From CAWBJP01 sp044867425 (GTDB taxonomy: Bacteria > Actinomycetota > Acidimicrobiia > IMCC26256 > BP-133): 64,000 nucleotides of DNA. Where the stretch lies: assembly GCA_044867425.1 (NCBI GenBank), contig JBIOUX010000220.1, positions 1 through 64,000 on the forward strand, read 5' to 3'. Shown here one piece after another: positions 53,481-61,071 of this stretch. The translations under genes and the position numbers were made by a program. Under the pieces are notes generated by a model. That model saw nothing but the letters and a program-made list of their open reading frames with translations, was not told the origin of the DNA and did not search any database. How positions within the stretch are numbered: the stretch's first letter is position 1; each line of letters opens with the position of its first letter.

Positions 53481-54383
53481 GATCTCGAGGACCTGGAGCG
53501 CCCACGGGGAATGGCCGCCCTGCGGATCACAGCGGTACTGGCCGAAGGCGGTGCCGCCGTTGGCCGCCACCGGGATCATGCGCGACCCCTGGCAGCCGAT
53601 GCCCGGACCGAGCAGCCAGCGGGCCATCTCCGCCGCCCCCTGCAGCCAGAAGTTGTAGGGCGGCATCGACATGACCGCGTCCTCGTGGAGGAGCGTCACC
53701 AGGGAAGGGATGTCGTAGCGCTCGAAGGCGTCCACGTAGCGGGCCAGGAGCGCCTGCTGGTCGGCGTCCACCGGCCGCGGAGGAGCGGTGTCGAGATCGA
53801 CCTGGCGGGCGGCCAGGGTGGCCCGGGCCCGCTGGAGGGCGCTGTTGACCGACGCCACGCTCGTCTCGAGCAGCTCGGCCACCTCGGTGGCCTGCCAGCG
53901 CAGCACCTCGCGCAGGATGAGCACCGCCCGCTGGCGGGCGGGGAGGTGCTGGAGGGCGGTGACGAAGGCGAGTCGGATGGTCTCCCGGGCCGCCGCCAGC
54001 TCGGCCGGGTCGCCGTCCTCGGGCAGGACCCGGGCGTCGGGGACCGGCTGCATCCAGGCGGCCTCGGGAAGCGTCTCGCCCTTGAAGGCATCCGAGGTCG
54101 AGGACGACCCCAGCTCCATGGGCAAGGCCCGGCGCCGGCGCCCTCGCAGCATGTCGAGGCAGACGTTGGTGGCGATGCGGTACAGCCAGGACCGCACCGC
54201 CGACCGGCCCTCGAAGCTGTCCATGCCCTTCCAGGCCCGGACCAGCGTCTCCTGGACGGCGTCCTCCGCCTCGAAGAGCGAGCCCAGCATCCGGTAGCAG
54301 TAGCCGGTGAGCTCCCGGCGGTACTGGTCCAGATCCTCCGGCCGGACCTCGGGGGTCGCTACGGCGTCGGGGCGGGCAGGCAC
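53388..54383 (-). CDS. ECF sigma factor with SnoaL-like C-terminal domain
   Basis: A 331-residue sigma-70 family factor. Region 2 is YRRELTGYCYRMLGSLFEAEDAVQETLVRAWKG and RSWLYRIATNVCLDMLRGR; region 4 is LQHLPARQRAVLILREVLRWQATEVAELLETSVASVNSALQRAR. The C-terminal 130 residues are a SnoaL-like NTF2 fold (ARYVDAFERYDIPSLVTLLHEDAVMSMPPY). This matches the ECF groups with a SnoaL extension, in which the tail replaces an anti-sigma factor. TAGAAT 8 bases before the GTG suggests a near-leaderless start. DoxX lies 21 bases upstream on the same strand. Confidence 0.92.
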   Translation of the reverse strand: MPARPDAVATPEVRPEDLDQYRRELTGYCYRMLGSLFEAEDAVQETLVRAWKGMDSFEGRSAVRSWLYRIATNVCLDMLRGRRRRALPMELGSSSTSDAFKGETLPEAAWMQPVPDARVLPEDGDPAELAAARETIRLAFVTALQHLPARQRAVLILREVLRWQATEVAELLETSVASVNSALQRARATLAARQVDLDTAPPRPVDADQQALLARYVDAFERYDIPSLVTLLHEDAVMSMPPYNFWLQGAAEMARWLLGPGIGCQGSRMIPVAANGGTAFGQYRCDPQGGHSPWALQVLEISDGRITGLCSFLDTELFGAFGLPAHLPASV

Positions 54384-54404
54384 GGTGAGGCATTCTACGG
54401 CCGT

Positions 54405-54956
54405 TCACACCACCTTCACGAGGAGGACGATCAGCCCGCCGGCCAGGCCGAGGCCGAGGCTCACCAGCCCGGGCCGGACCCCACCGGCCGCCCAGCGCCA
54501 GCCCCGGTCGAGGGAGAGCTGGCCGGGGCCGGTGAACCCGACGGTGACGGCGATGACCCCGAAGAGCAGGGCCAGCTCGTAGCCGCCGTTGGCCGCCCAC
54601 ACGCCGCTGTGCCAGTGCACGGCCACGATGGCGTTGAACATCACACCGATGATGGCGGCGCAGCCCAGCGGGGTGAGGAAGCCGAGGGCCAGGAACAGGC
54701 CGCCCATCACCTCCGATGACGAGGCCAGCAGGGCGAAGAACCTGCCCGGCGTGTACCCGGCCTGGGCGAAGCCGTTGACGATGAAGTCGAAGTCGGGGCC
54801 GTGCCACCAGCCGAAGAGCTTCTGGGCGCCGTGGCCGGCCATGAGCAGGCCGGCGGCCAGGCGGACGGCCAGCAGGCCGAGATCCCGGCCCAGGGCGTCG
54901 TCAAGGGTGCTGGCCCTGGTGCCGGTGGTTTCGAGGGTACGAGCCGGTGTGGTCAT
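54405..54956 (-). CDS. DoxX family membrane protein
   Basis: A 183-residue DoxX protein with four to five helices. The core LAVRLAAGLLMAGHGAQKLFGWWHGPDFDFIVNGFAQAGYTPGRF and FFALLASSSEVMGGLFLALGFLTPLGC are the DoxX signature, followed by FNAIVAVHWHSGVWAANGGYELALL. DoxX/MSMEG-type membrane proteins are involved in redox or thiol stress complexes in mycobacteria. A RBS AAGGAGGAG precedes the ATG at 54956. It is likely the first gene of a unit with the sigma factor (21-nt gap). Confidence 0.9.
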   Translation of the reverse strand: MTTPARTLETTGTRASTLDDALGRDLGLLAVRLAAGLLMAGHGAQKLFGWWHGPDFDFIVNGFAQAGYTPGRFFALLASSSEVMGGLFLALGFLTPLGCAAIIGVMFNAIVAVHWHSGVWAANGGYELALLFGVIAVTVGFTGPGQLSLDRGWRWAAGGVRPGLVSLGLGLAGGLIVLLVKVV

Positions 54957-54976
54957 CGGGAGCTCCTCCTTGCCCT

Positions 54977-55005
54977 TACGTATTGGGACGATGAGCGGCT
55001 TTCAA
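54977..55005 (-). promoter_or_regulatory. Putative promoter of doxX
   Basis: Minus-strand TTGAAA (55000-55005) and TACGTA (54977-54982) are 17 bases apart. Fair match to a housekeeping promoter; not decisive. Confidence 0.35.
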
Positions 55006-55097
55006 ACCCATCGCTCAACCAGTACTTCGAACGCGAAAGGGCGAAATCGACACAGTGCGGAAGTTTTTCTCCGGGTTCTCTCGCCGGGACGGGCGGC

Positions 55098-55490
55098 TCA
55101 GTCCACCTGGATGAGCATGACGAGGTTCCCGCAGGTGTCGTCGAAGACGGCCTGGCTGGCCGGACCCGTCCGGGTGGGGTTCATGGTGAAGACGACGCCC
55201 AGCTCGACCAGGCGGGCGTGCTCGGCCTGGATGTCGTCGGTCACGAGGACCGTGTGCGAGGGAATCCCAGCTGCGTAGAGCGCCGACTGGTAGCTGCCGG
55301 CGATGGCGCTGGTGTTGGGTTCGAGGAGCAGCTCCACGCCGTCCGGGGAGGCGGGCGACACCACCGTCAGCCACCGGGCGGGCCCCAGGGGGATGTCCCG
55401 CTTGGTCTCGAAGCCCAGGACGTCGGTGTAGAAGGCCAGCGCCTTGTCCTGGTCATCGACGTACACGTTGGTCACCGCCAGGCTGATCAT
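55098..55490 (-). CDS. VOC family protein
   Basis: A 130-residue glyoxalase-fold protein: VTNVYVDDQDKALAFYTDVLGFETKRDIPLGP, and the C-terminal half VLVTDDIQAEHARLVELGVVFTMNP and DTCGNLVMLIQ. The end (GNLVMLIQ) lacks the usual last Glu ligand, so metal binding may be absent, as in many binding-only VOC proteins. The wording is close to proteins annotated as glyoxalase/bleomycin resistance or YaeR-like. ATG at 55490. Divergent from the CrtI-like gene. Confidence 0.85.
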   Translation of the reverse strand: MISLAVTNVYVDDQDKALAFYTDVLGFETKRDIPLGPARWLTVVSPASPDGVELLLEPNTSAIAGSYQSALYAAGIPSHTVLVTDDIQAEHARLVELGVVFTMNPTRTGPASQAVFDDTCGNLVMLIQVD

Positions 55491-55542
55491 GGCCCGCGAG
55501 TATGGCCTCTCTGCCGTGCCGGGCCGGACGGCGTGGCCAACT

Positions 55543-55548
55543 TACGCT
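55543..55548 (+). promoter_or_regulatory. Leaderless -10 box (TACGCT) for the CrtI-like gene
   Basis: TACGCT ends 7 bases before the GTG at 55556. Confidence 0.45.
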
Positions 55549-55555
55549 GGGCGGG

Positions 55556-57148
55556 GTGAGCACTGACGCGGTCGTCATCGGCGCCGGCCACAACGGGCTG
55601 GTGGCCGCCAATCTGCTGGCCGACGCCGGCTGGGACGTCACCGTGCTCGAAGCCCAGGCCGAGCCCGGCGGGGCCGTGCGCAGCGGCGAGCTCACCCTGC
55701 CCGGCTACGTCCATGACCTGTTCAGCGCCTTCTACCCGCTGGCCGCCGCCTCCCCCGTGCTGCGGGCGCTGGATCTCGAGGCCCACGGCCTGCGCTGGTG
55801 CCGGGCGCCGGCCGCCCTGGCCCACCCTCAACCGGACGGTGCCTGCGCCGTGCTCAGCACCGATCTCGACGAGACGGCGGCGTCGCTGGACACCTTCCAT
55901 CCCGGGGACGGGGACCGGTGGCGGGAGCTCTACGCGTGGTGGACGGGGACCGAGGGCGGCTTCGTCGACAGCCTGCTGTCGCCCTTCCCACCGGTGCGGG
56001 CGGCGGCCCGCCTGGCCGCCCGCCTGGGCCCGTCCGGTGGGCTGCGCCTCACCCGCCTGGCGCTCGGGCCCGTCCGGCGCCTGGCCGACCAGCGGTTCCA
56101 AGGCCCGGGCGGTGGCCTGCTCCTCACCGGATGCGCGCTGCATGCCGACATCCCGCCCGACGCGGCCGGCAGCGGCCTGATGGGATGGATGCTCACCTGC
56201 CTCGGCCAGGAACACGGCTTCCCCACCCCGCAGGGGGGAGCAGCCCGGCTGATCGACGCCCTCGCGCGCCGGCTCGAATCGAGGGGCGGCCGGCTGCAGG
56301 TGGCCACGCCGGTGGAGCGGATCCTGCTCCAGGGCGGAGAGGCGGTCGGGGTGCGGACGGCCGGCGGCCGGGAGATCCGAGCCCGCCAGGCGGTCGTGGC
56401 CGACGTGGGCGCGCCGGCGCTCTACCTCGAGCTCATCGGGCGGGAGCATCTCCCCTCCCCGCTGCTGCGGGCCCTGGGCCGGTTCCGGTACGACCACGCC
56501 ACGGTCAAGGTGGACTGGGCCCTCGACGGCCCCATCCCCTGGGCGGCCAAGGAGGCGCGCCGGGCGGGCACGGTCCACACCGGCGACAACGTGGATCACC
56601 TGAGCCAGGCCGCCACCGAGCTGGCCGAAGGGCGGATCCCGGCTCGACCCCCGCTCATCATCGGCCAGATGACGACCACCGATCCGAGCCGGTCGCCGCC
56701 GGGAACGGAAACGGCCTGGGCCTACACCCACGTGCCCCAGGCGGTGCGCGCCGATGCCGGCGGCAACCTCACCGGCGCCTGGAACGCGAGCGAGACCGGG
56801 GACTTCGTGGCCCGCATGGAAGCCGAGATCGAGCGGCTGGCCCCGGGATTCGCGGGGCTCGTGCGGGCCCGGCACGTGCTCGTCCCGGCGATGTTCGAGG
56901 CGGCCGACGCCAACCTGGTGGGCGGGGCCATCAACGGCGGCACGGCCCGGCTCCGCCAGCAGCTCGTGCTCCGCCCCGTCCCCGGACTCGGCCGGGCCGA
57001 GACCCCCTTCCCCCGGCTGTTCCTCGCCTCCGCTTCGGCCCATCCCGGCGGCGGAGTCCACGGCGCCTGCGGCGCCAACGCCGCCCGGGCCGCCCTGGCC
57101 CGGGGCGCCCGCCTCCGGTCCGGGGCCGCCCGCCTCCTCGCGCGTTAA
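55556..57148 (+). CDS. Phytoene desaturase-like (CrtI/NAD(P)/FAD) oxidoreductase
   Basis: A 530-residue flavoprotein. The FAD fold VIGAGHNGLVAANLLADAGWDVTVLEAQAEPGGAVRSGEL starts at residue 6 and the C-terminal FAD-binding block is LFLASASAHPGGGVHGACGANAARAAL. This is the layout of CrtI-like and NAD(P)/FAD-dependent amine oxidase-type enzymes. The substrate is unknown; bona fide carotenoid desaturases need other genes that are not here. The stop TAA at 57146-57148 lies inside the left arm of a palindromic repeat, so the native end may have been changed by it. Leaderless start at GTG 55556. Confidence 0.88.
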   Translation: MSTDAVVIGAGHNGLVAANLLADAGWDVTVLEAQAEPGGAVRSGELTLPGYVHDLFSAFYPLAAASPVLRALDLEAHGLRWCRAPAALAHPQPDGACAVLSTDLDETAASLDTFHPGDGDRWRELYAWWTGTEGGFVDSLLSPFPPVRAAARLAARLGPSGGLRLTRLALGPVRRLADQRFQGPGGGLLLTGCALHADIPPDAAGSGLMGWMLTCLGQEHGFPTPQGGAARLIDALARRLESRGGRLQVATPVERILLQGGEAVGVRTAGGREIRARQAVVADVGAPALYLELIGREHLPSPLLRALGRFRYDHATVKVDWALDGPIPWAAKEARRAGTVHTGDNVDHLSQAATELAEGRIPARPPLIIGQMTTTDPSRSPPGTETAWAYTHVPQAVRADAGGNLTGAWNASETGDFVARMEAEIERLAPGFAGLVRARHVLVPAMFEAADANLVGGAINGGTARLRQQLVLRPVPGLGRAETPFPRLFLASASAHPGGGVHGACGANAARAALARGARLRSGAARLLAR

Positions 57149-57185
57149 CCGAACCCGGCTCACAGGCGGTTTTCGCTAACCCGCG
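57141..57185. repeat. Palindromic repeat element, copy 2, overlapping a gene end
   Basis: Left arm CGCGTTAACCGAACCCGGCT (57141-57160), CAC loop, right arm from 57164. The left arm is identical to the reverse complement of copy 1's right arm; the right arm has diverged and is 22 bases. The 3' flank CGATGCCCCGGGGGGTGG also resembles that of copy 1 (CGACGGGGTGG). Confidence 0.8.
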
Positions 57186-57216
57186 ATGCCCCGGGGGGTG
57201 GCGAGCGGCGCGGTGC

Positions 57217-57960
57217 TCACTCGGCGTCGTGAAAGACGAGGCCCAGGGTGTGCCGGCGCCCGGAACGGACGATGCTGACAGAGTGGCGCATCGGGCTGCT
57301 GGCCCACCCCCGCCGGGTGCGGACCGGCCGGTCCCGGGTGGTGAACACCAGGGCCTGGCCCTGGCCGATGAGGGTGGACGTGGCCCGGGACTGGGCCCGG
57401 GGCCGCTGCTCGACGACCACGAACTCGCCCCCGGTGTAATCGACGCCGGGCTCGTCGAGGCCGATCACCACCTGGAGCGGAAACACCAGGTCGCCGTAGA
57501 GGTCACGGTGCAGGGCGTTCCAGTCGCCCGGCCCGTAGCGCAGGATCAGCGGCGTGGGCCGCTTCTGCCCGGCGGCGTGGCACCGCTCCAGCCAGCCCTG
57601 GAAGTCGTCGGGCCAGGGCGCCGGCTGGTCCCGCCGCTGCGCCCACTCCCGGGCGACGGGGAGCAGGTGGGGCCAGAAGGCGGCCCGCAGCTCGGCCACC
57701 TCGTCGGGCAGGGGACGGTCGAAATACCGGTACTGGCCCTCGCCGAAGCGGTAGCGGGCCATGTCGATGGTGGCCCGGAACCGCTCGTCGTCGTCGTAGA
57801 GGCCGGCCAGGGTGCGGCACTCGGCCACGCTGAGCACCGGGGCGGTGAGGGCGACGCCCACGTCGTCGAGGTCGCCGGCCGCCCGGCCCCAGTCCAGGGC
57901 GTCGACCCGTTCGGTGATCGACCGGGTGGTCCGCTCGAGGGCGGTGGCGGTGGCGTTCAT
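57217..57960 (-). CDS. 2OG-Fe(II) oxygenase
   Basis: A 247-residue double-stranded beta-helix oxygenase. The iron ligands are H151 and D153 (NALHRDLYGD) and a distal His226 (MRHSVSIV), with Arg236 a candidate for binding 2-oxoglutarate. LILRYGPGDWNALH and VVIGLDEPGVDYTGGEFVVVEQ are typical of proline hydroxylase-type enzymes. In the operon with an O6-alkylguanine methyltransferase it may be linked to alkylation repair, but it lacks clear AlkB motifs. It is the last gene of a three-gene unit and overlaps the methyltransferase by ATGA. Confidence 0.85.
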   Translation of the reverse strand: MNATATALERTTRSITERVDALDWGRAAGDLDDVGVALTAPVLSVAECRTLAGLYDDDERFRATIDMARYRFGEGQYRYFDRPLPDEVAELRAAFWPHLLPVAREWAQRRDQPAPWPDDFQGWLERCHAAGQKRPTPLILRYGPGDWNALHRDLYGDLVFPLQVVIGLDEPGVDYTGGEFVVVEQRPRAQSRATSTLIGQGQALVFTTRDRPVRTRRGWASSPMRHSVSIVRSGRRHTLGLVFHDAE

Positions 57961-58622
57961 GATGCGGCCTCCATCTCCAGGAGGGCCGCCTTCATGTCCG
58001 ATCCTCCGCCGTACTGGCCGATGGTGCCGTCGCTGCGCACCACCCGGTGGCAGGGCACCACCACCGGGACCGGGTTGCGGGCGCAGGCACTGCCGGCGGC
58101 CCGGACGGCGGCGGGGTTTCCCGCCGCTCGGGCGACGGCGGCGTAGCTCTCGGTCCGGCCGTAGGGGATCTGCTGGAGATGGGAGATGACCGCCAGGCGG
58201 AACCCGCGGACCAGCTGCAGGTCGACGGGCAGCTCGAAGCGGCGGCGCCGGCCGGCGAAGTACTCGTCCAGCTGGCGGGCGGCGGCGTCGGTGCGCCGGG
58301 GCGAACGCAGGATGCGGGGGCTGATGGCACCGGCCAGGCGGGTGAGGACGGCGGCGTGGTCCTCGCACTCGAAGGCCACCCGCACCAGGCCCTTCGGGCT
58401 GGCGGCCAGCAGCAGCGAGCCGAAGGGGCTGTCCACCGTCCGGTAGGACACGTCCAGCAGTCCCTCCCGCTCGGCCTGCGCGGCCAGGCGGGCCCGCAGG
58501 TCCACGTCGGTGCTGCCGGCGGCCGGGAAGGAGGCGGCCAGGCGGCGGATGATGTCGTCCCCGAAGTCATCGGGGTTCGGGGTGTCCCCGAAGTCATCGG
58601 CGGTACGGGCGTCGGGGCTCAT
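57957..58622 (-). CDS. ogt: Methylated-DNA-protein cysteine methyltransferase
   Basis: A 221-residue O6-alkylguanine-DNA alkyltransferase. The active-site VVVPCHRVVRSDGTIGQYGGG holds Cys191, and the helix-turn-helix with the arginine finger is YAAVARAAGNPAAVRAAGSACARNP. It takes the alkyl group onto Cys once and is then spent. The N-terminus is about 50 residues longer than usual and contains a 15-bp tandem repeat (DDFGDTPNPDDFGDD, about 58556-58606). The start overlaps the sigma factor gene by 4 bases. Confidence 0.92.
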   Translation of the reverse strand: MSPDARTADDFGDTPNPDDFGDDIIRRLAASFPAAGSTDVDLRARLAAQAEREGLLDVSYRTVDSPFGSLLLAASPKGLVRVAFECEDHAAVLTRLAGAISPRILRSPRRTDAAARQLDEYFAGRRRRFELPVDLQLVRGFRLAVISHLQQIPYGRTESYAAVARAAGNPAAVRAAGSACARNPVPVVVPCHRVVRSDGTIGQYGGGSDMKAALLEMEAAS

Positions 58623-59101
58623 GGCTGTGGTCCCTTCAGGTAGATCTTGCGGAGGGTGGCGATACCGTCGGCGGCGCGGCGCCGGGCGGCCGCCTCGCTG
58701 CCGTGGAGGAGGGCGGCCACCTCGGCGTAGGACAGGTCGGCCAGGTAGCGGTAGATGACGGCGCTGCGCTGCTTGGCGGGCAGCGCGTCCAACGCCGCTC
58801 GCAGGTCGTCGTCGCCGGGGTCGTCGGGAGGACGGCAGGCCGGTGGCTCGGGCACCTCGCTCGTGAGGCGGGGGGCTCGACGGGCGCTACGGATCTGGTC
58901 GATGGCCTTGTTGTGGGCGATGGTCACCAGCCAGCCCCGGACGCGGCTGCCGGGCGCCAGGTCGGGATAGGCCCGCAGCGCGGAGAGGAAGGTCTCGGAC
59001 CAGGCGTCTTCGGCGTCGACCGGACCCAGCAGGGCGCGGCACACCCGCATCACCACCGGGCCGTGCTCGGTCACGATCTCTTCGAAGGGTCGCATGGTCA
59101 T
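58619..59101 (-). CDS. ECF-type sigma factor
   Basis: A 160-residue sigma factor. Region 2: VTEHGPVVMRVCRALLGPVDAEDAWSETFLSALRAY and RGWLVTIAHNKAIDQIRSA; region 4: ALPAKQRSAVIYRYLADLSYAEVAALLHGSEAAARRRAADG. Length and order fit small ECF factors. No anti-sigma gene is adjacent; instead the next genes are an alkyltransferase and an oxygenase, coupled by ATGA overlaps, so the factor likely drives this operon or responds to alkylation. ATG 59101 or 59095 may be used. Divergent from the DUF5996 gene. Confidence 0.9.
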   Translation of the reverse strand: MTMRPFEEIVTEHGPVVMRVCRALLGPVDAEDAWSETFLSALRAYPDLAPGSRVRGWLVTIAHNKAIDQIRSARRAPRLTSEVPEPPACRPPDDPGDDDLRAALDALPAKQRSAVIYRYLADLSYAEVAALLHGSEAAARRRAADGIATLRKIYLKGPQP

Positions 59102-59201
59102 GTCCAGTAAACGATCCGGGGTCTGAATCTGTGAGGTTTCATGCCGCGCTTGACGGCTGAAGTACAAATCGCGCTCAGACCGCTCAGGCGAGGGAGGCAG
59201 G

Positions 59202-60137
59202 ATGGATGATGCCCATGAGACATGGCCGGCGCTTCCCGTGTCCGAGTGGGAGGACACCCGGGACACCCTCCACCTGTGGACCCAGATTGTGGGAAAGGTG
59301 CGGCTGGCGCTCGAGCCCTGGGTGAACCACTCCTGGCACATTCCCCTCTATGTGAACGCCCGGGGCCTGACGACATCGCTCATGCCCCTCGGCCCCCGGG
59401 GCTTGGAGATCCAGTTCGATTTCGGCCGCCACGTGCTCGACATCCGCACCACCGACGGCGCCGAGCGCCACGTCCGGCTCGAGCCCCGCTCGGTGGCCGA
59501 CTTCTACGCCGAGACCATGGCCCGGCTGGCCGAGCTCGACGTGCGGGTCGAGATCATGCCCCGACCGGTCGAGATACCGATGGCCACCCCCTTCCCAGAG
59601 GACAAGATCCACGCCAGCTACGACGCCGGGTGCGCCCACCGCTTCTGGCTGTCCCTGGTCCAGGCGCAGCGGGTCCTGACGGCCTTCCGGTCCCGCTTCC
59701 TGGGCAAGGTCAGCCCCGTCCACTTCTTCTGGGGCGGCTTCGACCTGGCCGTGACCCGGTTCTCGGGCCGGGACGCGCCCCGCCACCCCGGAGGGGTGCC
59801 CAACTGCGCCGACTGGGTCATGGTCGACGCCTACAGCCAGGAGGTGAGCAGCTGCGGCTACTGGCCGGTGGGCGCCGCCGAGGGCGTCTTCTACGCCTAC
59901 GCCTACCCCGAGCCGGCCGGGTTCCGGGACTGGGCGGTCGAGCCCCGAGGCGCCGCTTACGATCCCGGGCTGGGCGAGTTCGTGCTGCCTTACGAAACGG
60001 TGCGGACGTCGGGCGATCCCGACGCCACCCTGCTCTCCTTCCTCCAATCCACCTACGAAGCCGCCGCTGAGCTCGGCCATTGGGACCGGCCCCACCTGGA
60101 ACGCCGGCTGCCCACGACCGGCACGCCGACCGATTGA
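59202..60137 (+). CDS. DUF5996 family protein
   Basis: A 311-residue cytosolic protein. The opening WPALPVSEWEDTRDTLHLWTQIVGKVRLAL and block PWVNHSWHIPLYVNARGLTTS, then VHFFWGGFDLAVTRFSGR and GYWPVGAAEGVFYAYAYPEP are characteristic of DUF5996, which has no assigned function. The many Trp, His and Asp residues would suit a ligand pocket. Start ATG 59202 has GGGAGGCAGG upstream. Confidence 0.88.
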   Translation: MDDAHETWPALPVSEWEDTRDTLHLWTQIVGKVRLALEPWVNHSWHIPLYVNARGLTTSLMPLGPRGLEIQFDFGRHVLDIRTTDGAERHVRLEPRSVADFYAETMARLAELDVRVEIMPRPVEIPMATPFPEDKIHASYDAGCAHRFWLSLVQAQRVLTAFRSRFLGKVSPVHFFWGGFDLAVTRFSGRDAPRHPGGVPNCADWVMVDAYSQEVSSCGYWPVGAAEGVFYAYAYPEPAGFRDWAVEPRGAAYDPGLGEFVLPYETVRTSGDPDATLLSFLQSTYEAAAELGHWDRPHLERRLPTTGTPTD

Positions 60138-60181
60138 GGCTGTCCTTGGCGCCCCTGCTCCAGCTTGTACCATCCTCCGCC

Positions 60182-60448
60182 GTGAACAGCGGCGACCTGA
60201 AGCGGTTGATGTTCCTGGTGGGGCTGGTCCTCCTATTCGCCGGGGCGATCCTGCTCAACGACCCCATGGCGGTGGAGGACCGCAACTGCGGCTCCGCCCT
60301 GATGCGCAAGGAGCCGGAATTGGAACGCATCGCCGTCCGCTGCGATGAGAAGCTCGACCGCCGCCGCTGGCCCGGGTTCATCATGTTCGGCGCCGGCGCC
60401 GCCCTCGTCGTCAGCATCAGGCCCGGCGTCCTGCTCGCCCCCGACTGA
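60182..60448 (+). CDS. Small membrane protein with two helices
   Basis: An 88-residue protein with two membrane helices (LMFLVGLVLLFAGAILL and WPGFIMFGAGAALVVSI) and a polar loop between them holding two cysteines (RNCGSA and VRCDEK), which could pair outside the membrane. No family recognised. GTG start 60182, with TACCAT 8 nt upstream. Confidence 0.6.
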   Translation: MNSGDLKRLMFLVGLVLLFAGAILLNDPMAVEDRNCGSALMRKEPELERIAVRCDEKLDRRRWPGFIMFGAGAALVVSIRPGVLLAPD

Positions 60449-60453
60449 ACGGC

Positions 60454-60969
60454 GTGATCCCGGCGCGGCTCGAGATCCTCGACCACGGCGATCTGATCGC
60501 CTTCTCCTTCGACGACGTGCTCAAGTACCACGGCCGCGGGGCCATGGGCGGCGTGGCCCACGGCTTCAAGTTGATGGAACGGGCCTTGCCGCTGCTGGCC
60601 GGCGGGGAGGCGCCGGAGCAGGCCGCCGTCAGCATCGAATCCGCCTTCGGGGGCGCCGGCGCCCGCGACGCCTTCGAGATGGTGACCCGGGCGGTGACCG
60701 GCGGGCGCTACCGCTTCGACCCGGACCTGGCTCCAGACGCCCCGCCGAGCCCCATCGGCCGCTACTTCTTCCGCTTCCGCCACGAGGCGGGAACGACCGT
60801 GGAGCTCACCCTGCGCCCCGGGCTCGTCACCGACGAGTTCCTCGAGCTCGCCACCCGGGGCGCGGCCACGCCGGCCGAAGAGGAGCGCCTCACCTGGCTG
60901 AAGCAGGACATGGCCGACCGGCTCATGAGCCTGCCCGCCCTCGAGGTCTACGACGTCATCACGCCGTAA
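60454..60969 (+). CDS. Conserved hypothetical protein
   Basis: A 171-residue protein that I do not recognise beyond the look of a conserved hypothetical. It opens LEILDHGDLIAFSFDDVLKYHGRGAMGGVAHGFKLME and has YFFRFRHEAGTTVELTLRPGLVTDEFLELATRG; it is mixed alpha/beta, without a signal. Charged and aromatic residues such as FSFDDVLKYHG could suit a ligand site. It follows the small membrane protein after 5 bases and is likely co-transcribed. Confidence 0.65.
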   Translation: MIPARLEILDHGDLIAFSFDDVLKYHGRGAMGGVAHGFKLMERALPLLAGGEAPEQAAVSIESAFGGAGARDAFEMVTRAVTGGRYRFDPDLAPDAPPSPIGRYFFRFRHEAGTTVELTLRPGLVTDEFLELATRGAATPAEEERLTWLKQDMADRLMSLPALEVYDVITP

Positions 60970-61071
60970 GGCGAGGTTGAAACTTCCAGGATGGGGTACT
61001 CAGCCAACAGGAAGCTCGCGGGGCTTCGGCCGTCAGTGATGGGCTCGTCCGGCTCGTCGGGGGAGGTCGCC

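Noticed and set aside
61039..61071. ATG at 60991 or 61039 as the mreB start
   Set aside because: The GTG at 61072 has a clear RBS at a good distance and begins exactly where MreB similarity begins.
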